Shown: positions 44,204 to 53,765 of the stretch, piece after piece
How positions within the stretch are numbered: the first letter of the stretch is position 1
Layout: the number at the start of each line of letters is the position of its first letter
DNA from: Rapana venosa
Lineage: Eukaryota > Mollusca > Gastropoda > Neogastropoda > Muricidae
Reading direction: 5' to 3'
NCBI GenBank assembly: GCA_028751875.1
Contig: CM054135.1
Coordinates: 5,095,891 to 5,159,890 of the forward strand
DNA: 64,000 nucleotides
The notes under the pieces: generated by a model
Seen by the model: the letters and a program-made list of their open reading frames with translations, nothing else
Told to the model about the DNA's origin: nothing
Databases searched by the model: none
Program-made: the position numbers and the translations under genes

Positions 44204-44406
44204 ATGTGTGTGTGTGTGTATACCTTGAATTCTATTCTTCCCAATGCTTCACCGCCAGCTGTAATATCGAAATAGACATTTCCAGACTTTTGGGAGCATT
44301 GCCGGACGAATATACTTCTTGACGCGAATTGACTTCCATAGAAACCTTTCGCGTATGAAGCTACTGTACCGGCACAGAAGCGGGAAACACAAGTTATGGA
44401 TGCCAT
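39407..44406 (-). CDS. PPIF-like: cyclophilin D/F-like peptidyl-prolyl isomerase, mitochondrial, complete
   Basis: Coding exons are 44406-44224, 43937-43907, 43253-43068, 40506-40431 and 39539-39407 (183, 31, 186, 76 and 133 bp), which splice to 202 residues plus stop. All four introns are GT-AG. The first about 40 residues ([13 protein letters not shown]... rich in Ser, Arg, Phe and lacking Asp/Glu) look like a mitochondrial leader. The barrel then runs [13 protein letters not shown] to IVDCGEL. With a constant offset of 38 from cyclophilin A, all active-site residues are present: Arg93, Phe98, Met99, Gln101, Gln149, Phe151, Trp159 and His164. PPIF acts in the mitochondrial matrix, where it sensitises the permeability transition pore. 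The leader and IIPSFMCQ favour PPIF over PPIA; targeting is inferred. The ATG at 44406 is chosen because it starts the leader; an in-frame ATG 30 bp upstream is the alternative. Confidence 0.93.
39565..39850. repeat. (GT)n/(GA)n composite microsatellite in PPIF-like intron 4
   Basis: About 250 bp of GT units with TGAG interruptions, then GA at 39824-39850. It begins about 25 bp from the acceptor of the last exon. Confidence 0.95.
40093..40400 (+). repeat. dispersed repeat, family S6
   Basis: It matches 62885-63180 along about 280 bp: TGACAAGTCAGG, GAGAATTGTTATCTT, AAGTCTTTCTGGG, AAAGGCAGA.GAATGGACC, GACAGGAAGAAAAGGAACAA and GATGCTAT.CATACTGACAGGC. Partial copies lie near 58450-58560 and 48440-48530. 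It ends about 30 bp from the exon 4 donor. Confidence 0.75.
40431..40506 (-). CDS. PPIF-like: PPIF-like exon 4
   Basis: 76 bp, from TTTTGTGTAG to GTGAGT. It encodes [20 protein letters not shown] plus VVTA and two bases of the Trp codon. The Cys usual after FFI is Thr here. Confidence 0.92.
40797..41252 (-). mobile_element. SINE S1, full copy carrying expanded microsatellites
   Basis: Read on the minus strand, the head TGCTATAGCCGAGTGGTTAA with B-box-like GGGTTTGAATCTTGG is followed by CCCAGGTCAACTTCAAGTGC. The 3' core lies at 40800-40880. Between the halves sit (TA)n, (CT)n and (GT)n arrays (40963-41087) where the S1 copy at 34148 has ordinary sequence. Confidence 0.82.
40963..41087. repeat. 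(GT)n-(CT)n-(TA)n array inside SINE S1
   Basis: GT 40963-40992, CT 40993-41058, TA 41060-41087. The sequence on both sides belongs to the same SINE. Confidence 0.9.
41391..41650 (+). mobile_element. SINE S3
   Basis: A decayed tRNA-like head (AACCTAGCAGTTACAGCCTT) is followed by a body with CTCCACTCCC, AGTCCTTCAGATGAGATTAT, AAACCAAGGCCCCGTGTG, ACATGCAGAACATCTTG and AAAAGAGTAGGC. The same blocks occur at 63305-63600, and on the minus strand at 46625-46815 and 53195-53420. Confidence 0.75.
41653..41950 (+). mobile_element. SINE S4, tRNA-like plus 5S-rRNA-like head
   Basis: The first 30 bp GGGATAGCTCAGTAGTCGGA are tRNA A-box-like. They are followed by AAGTTAAGCAGCGTCGAGCG, TGGTTACC and TTGGATGGTGACCG, close to the 5S rRNA internal control region. 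The body has CACCCAGCTGTAAATGGGTA, GGAGAGGAGATGGGCG, ATGCTGGCCC and a CTTTACCTTTTACC end. It is the better copy of the pair with 37510-37805. Confidence 0.8.
42005..42118 (+). repeat. SINE S1 3'-part fragment
   Basis: CCCCAAAGTCAGAATGCGGC, CCTAAATGGTGGG, AAATCTTACCACTGATGAAC and AGCTCTAGCTGA match the S1 core in forward orientation. Confidence 0.65.
42780..42985 (+). repeat. SINE fragment (S2/S3-like central part)
   Basis: TCTTTCAGGTCAGATGATAA, TCAAGGTCCC and AGAACCCACGGCAACA match the central domain of S2, in decayed form, within PPIF-like intron 3. Confidence 0.5.
43068..43253 (-). CDS. PPIF-like: PPIF-like exon 3
   Basis: 186 bp, from CACTTGCAG to GTAAGT. It carries [15 protein letters not shown] and the loop to KHTKPG. 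The boundaries match exon 3 of the paralogue exactly. Confidence 0.93.
43325..43457 (+). repeat. dispersed repeat 3' end with (ATT)n tail
   Basis: It pairs with 23565-23722 (TGACTGTGTAAGAAT, TCGTCTTTGCAAGACA, ATTCCATTTAT, ATT array). It lies in PPIF-like intron 2, starting about 70 bp upstream of exon 3 in gene sense. Confidence 0.65.
43907..43937 (-). CDS. PPIF-like: PPIF-like exon 2 (31-bp micro-exon)
   Basis: It encodes [10 protein letters not shown] plus one base, between TTTTTTCAG and GTGAGC. Same length and phase as exon 2 of the cyclophilin-A-like gene. Confidence 0.92.
44168..44222. repeat. (GT)n array touching the PPIF-like exon 1 donor
   Basis: About 50 bp of GT with one interruption. 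On the gene strand the donor GTATAC runs directly into the CA repeat. Confidence 0.92.
44224..44406 (-). CDS. PPIF-like: PPIF-like exon 1 (leader and first strand)
   Basis: 61 codons ending at GAATTCAAG before donor GTATAC. The donor is followed within a few bases by a long (CA)n tract on the minus strand. Confidence 0.9.
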
Positions 44407-44639
44407 TGTGTAGATATGCCTCCGCTGAAACAAAAAGAACAGCCTTTTAAAACAAACCTTAAATCGTATGAAATCAATACTATGCTTAGAAACTTTTTAA
44501 AAAACGACACTTTTCTTCTTAATCTAAATCATTTGTCAAATAGTACATTTTCTCATTTAAACGCATTGGCGTCTTTGCGCATGACGTTGGAAAAATACGC
44601 GTATGAATAAATGACTTTATGGATTGTAAAGCATGGAGT

Positions 44640-45900
44640 AAGGTCAAGGTCCTTTCGAAGGAAAAAAATATGAGGCGTCTTTTTGTAAATAAGAAAGTTC
44701 TCGAATGTTCTGCCCTACTTAAGGGGTGGAAATGACCTCATATGCGCAGCCTTTCACCTAGTTGCGAACGGATATCAGAATCTCTTTGTGTTGTAAACCA
44801 CGCCAGGTAAACCACTCCTAAGGTTGCCTAGCACATGCTCTTTCATGAGATTCCGTGATACACATGAATACTAATCAATAGCCTAACGCATACAAACTGA
44901 AATCCTATTCATAGGTCTGACACACAGTGGTTACACTAGAGGCGAAGACGGAATACATTTTCCCAAACACTTCATTTTTCTTACAGAAACAAGTCTGATG
45001 ATCGGAAACTCGATGAGAACACGAGGGCAAGCAAATTAAGACTCCTTTCCAAGACGACTTTTCTGCTAGTCCTATTTGACGGTTACTTCCCCTCTCTCTT
45101 TCTTTCTGTCTGTGTGTTCTTCGCTGTAGCCTAGACCTGGCCTAGTCCTTACATTTTACGTCTGTTCACTGTAACTAAGTGTGTAAGTGATATAAGACGA
45201 CGGGAAAGGGAGTTTAGTTAACACATGTGTGCAATAAGCTACGTATGTACTGCTAAATACTTTACATAGGACACAGAAGCAGCAAGCAAAGGGCCAAACA
45301 AGAAAAATTTAAAATAAAACTGCAAAGTGCAAGGAATTCTCAACAACAAAAATAAAATAAAAGGGGGGGGGGGGGGGGGGGGGGTAAAGAAAAGTTCTAG
45401 ACTCTTGCTCTCAAAAATATAAAGTTCATTGTAATAGGCTCACCAAACGAGTGGTTTATATTTATGCTAAGTTTGCTGATAAATGCATTCAGCGTTATCA
45501 AAACAACACAAAAAACCCCACCCGAACAAGAAGAGGAAGAAGCTTTGACTCCTCTAGCCATGACAAAATTATAGGCCTTAGGTCTGACTCTCTGAGACTG
45601 TAGGAGCAGTCAAAATGCCTTAAAACATGGACATTGATGTTAAAGATCCATGAATTGAAAATTGCTTCTTTGGTGAATAAGCTTTTGACCCCGCTCCACA
45701 GAGCTTCTGCAAGACTAATGATAGCCTTCTTGTAAACATAACGGAACCTGTTCTTTTGAATGTTCTCCATGCTCAGTCAACCCACTCAGTTGGAAAGAAC
45801 TCCACATGTGAAGACATCCAACAGAAAGTGACATAAACACCCCTCAAAGTTAAAAATAAAAATTACAGTAATCATATTTTACAATATCTGTGTTTGTTGC
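44640..45900. other. no gene seen; PPIF-like upstream region
   Basis: Unique sequence upstream of the PPIF-like gene, with a poly-G run at 45363-45384. No clear TATA box near the start. A 90-residue minus-strand frame at 45498-45770 has no recognisable family and no coding signature. Confidence 0.4.
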
Positions 45901-45904
45901 TGTT

Positions 45905-46045
45905 GAACCAGAATGTGGAATCCATGCTATGACCATAATTTGGACTGTAGTGAAATTGTTTTTTCTTCTTAATTAAATATTTGTTTTGCGCCCAGTCCTC
46001 CTTTCTCTGTCCCCATATAAGTGTACGGCAATAAACCTCTCCAAC
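45905..46045 (+). repeat. dispersed repeat 3' end
   Basis: Shared with 51385-51560: GTGGAATCCATGC, ATGACCAT.ATTTGG.CTGTAG, TTTTG.GCCCAGTCC, CTGTCCCC and an AATAAA near the end. It looks like the polyadenylated end of a retroelement or gene family. Confidence 0.6.
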
Positions 46046-46219
46046 ACACCACCCAAGATACTTCTGTTCACTTTTTTCTTCTCATGTGTGATAAGGAGTG
46101 AGACGCCAGTTTCTTTGGCCCAGCAGTTTTTGTTTCTTCATTTCAAATTATTCAAGTATCAAAAGGCTTGCCTCTTCCATATCTATGGTGTGGAGGTGGG
46201 GGGCGTGTGGGTGTTAATG

Positions 46220-46245
46220 ATGATGATGATGATGATGATGATGAT
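46220..46245 (+). repeat. (GAT)n microsatellite
   Basis: Eight GAT units. Confidence 0.9.
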
Positions 46246-46624
46246 ACCGAATAAAACTGATGGAAGTCTTACAGAATGAGAAAGCCTGGTGCAGATAAAT
46301 TTTCTCTTTTTGTTCAGACCACTTTCACTCCTTTTCGTGTGTGTATACTTCTGTTCGATTTATATTAACTTGAACTCAACAACAACAACTAAAAGACTTT
46401 TCTTTTAAAAAAAACTTTAAAAAACCAAACAAAGTTTGAACTTCATGAATTATTTTGAAGAAACATGCTTTTCGCCATCTTCAAGAGAGATAATACATAA
46501 AAATTCTTTCTGAGAACAGTGGAAGAGGTTATGTACCTTGCCACGTAATGTGACGTGTTGTTGCTTCGATTTTACGTCTGTTTACTCAAAGTCATATTAG
46601 ACGATAGTAGGATGTGACATTTCA

Positions 46625-46815
46625 TAACATGTCTGCAATATGTTCTGCGTGCGTTCGCACTCGGGATCTTGGTGTATAGCTTCATCCAAAAGACTTTGGG
46701 GGTAGTGGAGTTAGTTCCAGGGTAAAAATCCTTAAAACGGGTGCCTTTGTGATGGGCTCAATCCGGGACTGTCAGATCACGAGGGCAAGGCTCTTTAACA
46801 ACTAGGCTGTTTCAT
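46625..46815 (-). mobile_element. SINE S3, minus strand
   Basis: The minus strand reads a head GCCTAGTTGTTAAAGAGCCT with B-box-like GGATTGAGCCC, then AAGTCTTTTGGATGAAGCTA and GCGAACGCACGCAGAACATA. It matches the copy at 63305-63600. Confidence 0.7.
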
Positions 46816-46850
46816 CCCCCCCCCCCCCCCCCCCCCCTTCCAAACACGCG

Positions 46851-46888
<38 letters not shown>

Positions 46889-47946
46889 GTGATTTTTTTG
46901 ATTGGTTGAGTTGTTTGGGATTTTTTCATGATATAAAATCCATGGCAGGGGCGGGGATTGGGTGTAAAAAAAAAAAACCATCTTTTTTTTAAAGAAAGAA
47001 AAGAAAAAGGTGATGAGTGTTTGTAACTTCTCATTCTCGAAATAAAAGACTTTGCCTTGCCCTACCTACCTTGCACATTGGGAGGGGGGGGGGGGGGGAG
47101 GGGGGGGCGGGGAATTAGTATTTAAGGTTTATTCTGATTTTGCAGGCTGTCAGACCCCCGTGAACAGGAAAGTATATCAACGTTAAAATGTTATACACTT
47201 AATAATCCTATGGGGGGGGGGGGGGGGGGTAGAATGAAAACATAGATGGAACGTGAGGAACTACAAAAATTTCTTGGCTTTAAGTCTTGTGCCCAGTTTT
47301 AGTAGTAAAAGAAATTTGTTAAAACACCACCAAAACAGAATAATAATATCAAATGTGGCTTTTCAATGTACAGACTGAAACAAAACTCAGTTCCCAAACA
47401 AATGCAGTCTGGTGATAAAAACAAAAAGAAAGAAAAGAAGACCTGAATGGACAGCAATACATTTGTTTTTCTTATGATCTGCCTAAATCTAAAAGAGCAT
47501 TGGAGGGGGGGGGAGGGGGGAGGGGGGGGGGGGGGGGGGTGCTGTGCTTTGTTGGGTTTTTTCCTACAATGGTGAAATTGTCATTACTATGTCATTACCC
47601 ATAATTATGATAATAATAATAATAATAATAATAATGTATGGAATTTATATAGCGCTGAATCTTGTAAAGCAACAAATCAAAGCGCTCAGATTTTATTTCA
47701 TACCACTTTAAGTCGCGGCAGATTTCTCTCCGTGAAATTCGGGCTGCTCTCCCCGGGGAGAGCGGGAGAACGCGTCGCCACTTAGCGCTGCGCCACCCTT
47801 TCACCCTTTTTTTTTTTTTTTTTTTTTCCTGCAGCTGTATTTGTTTCCCTATCAGAGTGGCTTTTTTCTAAGAATTTTGCCAGGGACAACTCTCTTGTTG
47901 CCGTGGGGTTTTTTTACGTGCGCTAAATAATTACGTGTAACACACG

Positions 47947-47977
<31 letters not shown>

Positions 47978-48400
47978 TAGCGCCCAGACCACCACTCATG
48001 GTCTAATGGATGGGGGAAAAATTTCCGGTCCAAACGGGGTACGAACCGCCGCACACTTCAGACCCGGACTTTTCGCTTTCTAGACAGGCGCGTTACCTCT
48101 AGACCACCGATCCACCACGATCACATGATCACAAGCACTCTTCAAGTTGAATGAGCAACTGGGTCAAAACCACCAAGTGTCTGCTACTTGACAACTGAGA
48201 GGCTTATATAGCTGTGTATAATATATGTGTTTACATATAATATAATTATCAGTTTTTTCTTTTAAAAAAAAGTTCCTACCTTGTTGCAAGACCAAAACAA
48301 TAATTATAGGCAAAATGCCATATTATTAAAAGAGACTTTTTGGTGGAAGATTTGCTATTTAAAAAAAAAAAAATTTATGGGGGGGGGGGGGGGGGGGGGC
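46816..48400. repeat. cluster of poly-G/poly-C tracts
   Basis: C run 46816-46837, CA array 46856-46886, G-rich 47078-47112, G run 47212-47229, interrupted G-rich 47503-47540, and G run 48379-48399. That is five long mono-G/C tracts in 1.6 kb, around the S2 copy. Confidence 0.9.
47608..48116 (-). mobile_element. SINE S2, second near-identical copy
   Basis: It differs from 30345-30843 by a handful of changes (TCACGG/TCGCGG, the length of two T-runs, CGCAG/CCTGCAG). Same orientation, same (ATT)n tail on the minus strand. Confidence 0.92.
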
Positions 48401-49204
48401 GCCTGAGAAGGCAGAGTGAGAGAGGGGGCAAGAGAGATGATAGCAAGTTAAGGGAGAAAATGAAAACAAAGAGCGACAGAAAAGGGGAAATTTGTAGCAC
48501 AGAATTTCTAGAAGGTGTGGATGCTTGAATGTACTAAAGATTAGGTCTACTTGTACATGCATGTGTATTTCCGACCGGCATTTGACTACATCAGAGTTGT
48601 TTGCGTATGTTTTATGGACCGATTGATTACATTTGAATCAAGGAAGGATAAATAGTGCGATAGAGACAAAAAGAGAGAGGAGGGGGGAGAGACAAAGAAG
48701 TGCAGATAAAAGGTGTATATGCATCCGAGATCTTATGCACATAGTCCACTCTTGTAAACACACAGTCATTCATGAATGGAACTCCCAGAAAAGACATTGG
48801 TCAAGTTTCAGTTTGTTTTATTTGGTTTAATCAGGATTTGTCCAGTACACACACAACATAAACAAACATCAATACAGCAGGGGAAAGGCATCATCAAGCT
48901 ACAGCTTATATGTAGCCCCATCCCATGTTTATTTCTGGTCTCGTGTTTTTACGCTTGTTTGGAATACATTTTCGTCAACTTTTCACAATATATTCTAAAA
49001 TCATTCTTGTTTCCTTTTCATTTCGTTTTATTCCAGCTGCGAGCCGGCTACCCAACCCCAACTCCAGCCTCTCCTTTTTGGCGTTTACTGTATGCTTTTC
49101 CGAATGCTCTGACCAGCGGTGACACAATGACCAACCAATTAACGTTAGTCCACTTTCAAAATATCCTCAGACCACACTGGTGTGTTCATTTTAATATGCT
49201 TTTA

Positions 49205-49620
49205 AGCGCCTGTGATGTCTTGGGGGTTGGAAGTTCACAGGAGAAGGTTGCTGGAGGGGCGTTGTAGCCGTCGCCATACCGGATGGGTATCTCACTCAGT
49301 CTGGCTCTACGACTGAGCTAATACTGTCGTCAGTTGGGGGCTTAGTAGGTGGTGTCCTGCGTATGCTCGCTCAGAACAGGCACCACTGAACACCACCAAA
49401 GTGATCCTGCAGCAGTGCAGGACCCCTCTGGCTGGTGGCCCCACGGTGGCCTGACACTGATAGGCTCCCTGTGAACTTTCGACCCTGAAAATGTGACCTG
49501 ACTAATCTGGGTGTGGCTGGGGTGGAGAGGTTGAAGTAGGGGGTGTGTGAACAACAGGACAGGAAGGAACGCCACAGGAGAGGCGATAAAACATTTTAAA
49601 AAGAAAAGAAAAGGAAAGAA
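49205..49620 (+). repeat. dispersed repeat, family S5 (second-half copy)
   Basis: It starts at GGGGGTTGGAAGTTCACAGG and keeps TCACTCAGTCTGGCTC, CTTAGTAGGTGGTGTCCTGC, GCAGTGCAGGACCCCTCTGG and GTGGCTGGGGTGGAGAGG. Confidence 0.75.
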
Positions 49621-49795
49621 AAACTCACACAGCAAAGCACAAAAAAAAGTTGTTCCTACGCTTTTATGTGGAAAATTACTAGGTTCAACCGTTTCCCCTG
49701 CCCTCTGGGTTTGCTGTTGAATCTGGTTAGAGGCAAGGAAGAGTGGAGTGGAGTGAAGTATTATTGATGGTACTTTATGTACTCTCTAACTAATG

Positions 49796-49798
<3 letters not shown>

Positions 49799-49859
<61 letters not shown>

Positions 49860-49860
49860 G
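49799..49860 (+). repeat. (CT)n/(TTTC)n microsatellite
   Basis: CT array of about 46 bp, followed by TTTC units. Confidence 0.95.
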
Positions 49861-49950
49861 GGCGCTCTCTCGGTGATCTCCCTTGGATATAGGCAGGTCG
49901 AAATTTTGCTGTGTAAATTTTGTGTTTAAATTGCCAAATAAACCAGCACC

Positions 49951-50835
49951 ATGCCAGTTGTCGGGTTACCAACAACGCTGGAAGTGACGCTAGGTGCCCT
50001 GCTGCAACAACACTGCATCACCTCATGGAAGGTCTGTGGAGAAGGCGAGCAAACGACTGTTGTGCTTCGATTGAAGGCTGGCTCAAGTGATGGGAACATG
50101 GCGGGTCAACAAACACCTGTGTACTTCCACAGAAAGCCTCCCAGTCAGACCAACAGGGACCGACGAAGGACAGAGGAGAGGAGGCGGGCAGAGGAGAGGA
50201 GGCGGGCAGAGGAGAGGAGACAGACAGAGGAAAGGCAAGAAGACAAGGCAAGTGCATTGTTCCCATTCGAAACTTCGCCAAGTTTGTTTATGCCAACACC
50301 CCCCATCACCCAGTCTGTCTCACACACCAACACCCCAGCCTCTCCAAACCACATGCCTTCGCAATCGCTGCTTCCCACACATGATTATCGCAGTGCGTCA
50401 GGTGCTGTCACAGTGTTGGAAGCTGACACAGTGGCTGAACAACAAGGTGGAATTGACCTGGTTGAGGTGCCTGTACCTGACATTACGATGGAGGGGGAGG
50501 ACTGTGACGAATATCTAGATCAGATTCGGGATGCAGGCTACAGTGGAGATACTATAAAGAACTATGTGGGTGGGCTGAGAAACAGATCCCTGCAGAGAAA
50601 TCTCAGGGACGTTTCTAGAAACAAGGACTTTCTTAATGTGTATACCTCTAATGAAATACCTGATACTATCATTTGTGAAAGTGAAGATATGATTTTTCAG
50701 TTTATCTGGACAGATGACACTCACAACCCTGCTGATTACTTTTGGTTTGCAAAAAAGAACACCAGGCAACTGACTCAGGAGGAAAAAGACATTTATTCCA
50801 AGCTGCAGCTGTGGACACCTGCCGATCCTGACTGA
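49951..50835 (+). CDS. intact 294-residue ORF of unknown function, possible LINE ORF1
   Basis: An uninterrupted frame from ATG to TGA. The N-terminal 45 residues look globular (LEVTLGALLQQHCITSWKVC). Residues about 70-98 are an Arg/Glu-rich helix with tandem RRRAEERRRAEERR units from an 18-bp DNA repeat. A Pro/Ser/Thr-rich linker spans about 105-145. The C-terminal about 100 residues are acidic and ordered-looking, with several Trp and Phe (FIWTDDTHNPADYFWFAKK). I do not recognise a family. A jockey-type endonuclease fragment lies 0.9 kb downstream in the same orientation, so it may be a LINE ORF1. The alternative is a host retrogene. Confidence 0.55.
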   Translation: MPVVGLPTTLEVTLGALLQQHCITSWKVCGEGEQTTVVLRLKAGSSDGNMAGQQTPVYFHRKPPSQTNRDRRRTEERRRAEERRRAEERRQTEERQEDKASALFPFETSPSLFMPTPPITQSVSHTNTPASPNHMPSQSLLPTHDYRSASGAVTVLEADTVAEQQGGIDLVEVPVPDITMEGEDCDEYLDQIRDAGYSGDTIKNYVGGLRNRSLQRNLRDVSRNKDFLNVYTSNEIPDTIICESEDMIFQFIWTDDTHNPADYFWFAKKNTRQLTQEEKDIYSKLQLWTPADPD

Positions 50836-50934
50836 ATCAAAGACAGAATTAGTGCTGGACTGGATGTTTTACATGTTATGATGGATGCTATCAGATTTTT
50901 TCTGGGTTAGAAGTGACTGTGGTTGCCTGTATAT

Positions 50935-51122
50935 GTACGTGTGTGAGTGTGTGTGTGCATGCGCACCCTCTTGTGCGTGCGTGCGCGCGTGTGTGTATGT
51001 GTGTGTTGTGTATGGTCGTGCGTGTGTGTGTGCGTGCGTGTGTTTGTGCGTGCGTGCGTGTGTTCGTGCGTGTGTGTTCGTGCGTGTGTGTGTGCGTGTG
51101 TGCATGCATATGTGTGTGCATA

Positions 51123-51171
<49 letters not shown>

Positions 51172-51173
51172 AA
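50935..51173 (+). repeat. (GT)n/(GC)-rich and (GA)n array
   Basis: GT with frequent GC and CG steps 50935-51130, then GA 51131-51171. It starts about 100 bp after the 294-residue ORF. Confidence 0.93.
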
Positions 51174-51384
51174 AACAGGAGGTTAGGCATATTGTGAGTT
51201 AGGTTTTTCACGTGTTGGAAAGAGCATGAGTTACCGGATCAGACGGAATGTAGGGACAGGAAGCCCTGTCACAGACTCGGTGTTTAAATGATGTTTGTGG
51301 TTGTTGTTACCTTCCCCCCTCCCTTTCCCCATTAGCAATGGGCGAAAGTGTTAGGCACCAATTCATCTGAATCCTAATGTAAAA

Positions 51385-51560
51385 CACTTCACCATGTCGT
51401 GGAATCCATGCCATGTCGACCATTTGGGCTGTAGAAATGATACATCTGTATTTCTGAAAATACGTGTTTTGTGCCCAGTCCCCTTCCCACTGTCCCCTTG
51501 TAAATGGGCTTTAACAGCTTATTACAATAAAATATTGTCATTGTCATTGTCTTTCTTTCT
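51385..51560 (+). repeat. dispersed repeat 3' end with AATAAA
   Basis: It pairs with 45905-46045. TACAATAAAATATTG at about 51524 would be the polyadenylation signal of the element or of the upstream ORF. Confidence 0.6.
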
Positions 51561-51660
51561 TTCTCTCAATCTCTGTTGGTGTGTGTTTGTTCGTTCTTCG
51601 ATTTAAAGCCTTTTCATGGTTAGTGATATTAGACAAAGGAAGACGGGTAGGGGGATAGAC

Positions 51661-51692
<32 letters not shown>

Positions 51693-51705
51693 CGCGCGCG
51701 TGTGC
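51661..51705 (+). repeat. (GT)n-(GC)n microsatellite
   Basis: A GT array of about 24 bp followed by about 16 bp of alternating GC, a potential Z-DNA-forming stretch. Confidence 0.9.
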
Positions 51706-51739
51706 CACGATATGTGTGTGTTAGTGTGTTTATGTTTAT

Positions 51740-53105
51740 ACCAGTCGACACAAGGGAGGTATTATCACACTTGTCCACAATACAAACCCAGGGATGGAGA
51801 TTGGGAAATCTGGCGACCATTAATTTCTTGCCATCAAAGCTGTCATTCAGAGTAGAAAATGGACAGTCTCAACTCAACTGCTACTGCCCTCCCCCCACCC
51901 GACGAAGATCTGCAGCTACACACTCTCCCTCTTGACAGCCAGAACTTACTGGTAACTGGTGACTGTGATAGCCCCTCACCAAGCTGGGGATACCCTGATC
52001 TCAACAGCAGAGGAGAACAGGTGGAAGACTGGATGACTGAGAAGAACGTGATCCTAGTCAACAGGCCTGACCATCAGCCCACTACTTGTCTCTCGCGTGC
52101 CTGGAAGACCACCAGCACCCCACATCCTGCCGTTGCCACAGAGGATATCCTGAAAGTCTGTGACAGAGAAGTGAGCTCCCTAGTGGGTGGCAGTGACCAC
52201 TTGCCTGGTCTGTTGAAAATACAGAGTAAGCTGCCCCCCCCTCCGAGGAAGAAACAACCCAGCTGGAACTACAAGAAGGCAGACTGGTCCAAGTTCCAAC
52301 ACCTGACCGACAATCTCTACAGAGAAAGCAACACTGACCATGGTAACGACGTCAACCACAATGTCAAACAACTGACTGGCTGTATACTCCAGGCTACTAA
52401 ACTGAGCATACCAAGGAAAAACTACAAGCCAAACTAAAGCGACCAGCTTCAGACTGTAGGCCTACGTTCAGCTGGCAGCTGACAGAGACCAGCTTGAACT
52501 TTCACCAACTGCAGAAAACACCATCCTATAATTACCACAAGGCGAGAACTGCCTTTGAGGAGCAGAAGAGCAAAGAGGCTTGCAAGTCATGGCAGAAGGC
52601 TGGCACCCTCGGCATGGAGAAGAGCACACAGAAGCTATGGAACCTCAGCAAAGCCCTGAATGACAATCTACATCATGCTCCAAGAGCACTCCTACTGAAA
52701 GAAGGAGATGAACTGTACACTGGGAGAAAGGCAACCCCCTGCTTGCAGACAACTTCCGATAAGACAGCCTCCTTAATTAATGTACCTACAGAGAAAACTT
52801 TTTGATATCTGTACAAAGACAAAGCAGGAGCTGAGGAAGCAAACATAAACCTCCAAGCATGACCTCTGAGCTCACTATCAGCGAGCATAACTGCTCCACA
52901 AGACAGCTGAAGATGAAAAAGTCAGCAGGCAAGAGCGGAATCACCAACGAGATGATCCCTCACCTCAGAGATCATGCCAAGAAAACGTCCTGGATATTTT
53001 CAACCAGTCCTGGAATGCCAGGGTGTTTCCAATCAGTTAGAAGGAAGTCATCATTGTCCCCATCCTCAAGAAGGGAAAAGACAAAAACAGCAAAACCACG
53101 ACACC
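51740..53105 (+). pseudogene. jockey-type LINE fragment: endonuclease, linker and start of RT
   Basis: The main frame (51859-52437) has LLVTGDCDSPSPSWGYPDLN, NRPDHQPT, TSTPHPAVAT and GGSDHLP, the distal APE-endonuclease motifs ending in the catalytic SDH. The GDFN Asn is changed (GDCD). Linker pieces are at 52494-52800 (KARTAFEEQKSKEACKSW, LLLKEGDELYTGRKA). The RT entry is at 52900-53100 (LKMKKSAGKSGITNEMIPHL, IVPILKKGKD in another frame). It stops where GGGTTTGTTTTTTTAA begins, so the palm domain is missing. Confidence 0.8.
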
Positions 53106-53194
53106 AGAGTGCATGCAGGTTTGGGTTTGTTTTTTTAATTCGGGTTGGAGATAGTTTTGTCATCCGTTCTTCCTAAAATACTGGCATGAATGGC

Positions 53195-53420
53195 CTACTT
53201 TTCAGAAAAGCAGAAAGGCTTTTAACATGTGCACATGCTCTGCATGCATTCACACTGGGCCTCAGCTTATAGTCTTATCCAAAGGACTTCCAGGCAAGTG
53301 GAGTCAGTACTGATGTTAACTCCTGGGAAAAAATCTCCCTGAATGGACCTCTCGGTGGTGGCTTGAATCCAGGCTTGATTCCGGGCTATCAACTCCACCA
53401 TCCCTCCAAGTATCATCTGA
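53195..53420 (-). mobile_element. SINE S3, minus strand
   Basis: The minus strand carries a head with B-box-like GGCTTGAATCCAGGCTTGAT or its inverse neighbourhood, CTCCACTTGCC, TCCTTTGGATAAGACTATAA and AACATGTGCACATG-type blocks shared with 63305-63600. Confidence 0.6.
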
Positions 53421-53675
53421 GAAGTCTTCCTCACAACCACAAATCCAACATAACTCAGTCAAGAGTGCAAAATTTAGCACACCCCTTCCTTTTACCAAGT
53501 CCCTGTGTGGTCAGTTCCTGCTATGATTAGTACAGCTGGCCCCAGCTGGGCTGGGATGGAATGGAATGGATAGCAGCTGAAAGTGGGAGAAACTGACAGC
53601 TGTGTCCTTCAAGAAGCTTTGTTAGAGTCTTCCTCATAATTATATATATATATACATACATATACATATATGTAT

Positions 53676-53765
53676 ATGATGAGGTTTTTGCATATGCAGC
53701 CGTTCCCTACCCCCCATTTAGGTAGCCACATTTTGACTTCGGGGATGGGGTCTAAATATAACATC
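53676..53765 (-). repeat. SINE S1 3'-part fragment
   Basis: CATTTAGGTAGCCACATTTT and GACTTCGGGGATGGGGTCTA are the inverse of the S1 core. A TA-rich patch lies just before it (53640-53675). Confidence 0.65.

Noticed and set aside
45498..45770. A 90-residue minus-strand ORF
   Set aside because: No recognisable motif, no splice context, and no conserved copy elsewhere in the window; chance cannot be excluded.
50885..51211. Overlapping Cys/Val and His/Thr ORFs
   Set aside because: Translations of the GT/GC/GA array after the 294-residue ORF.
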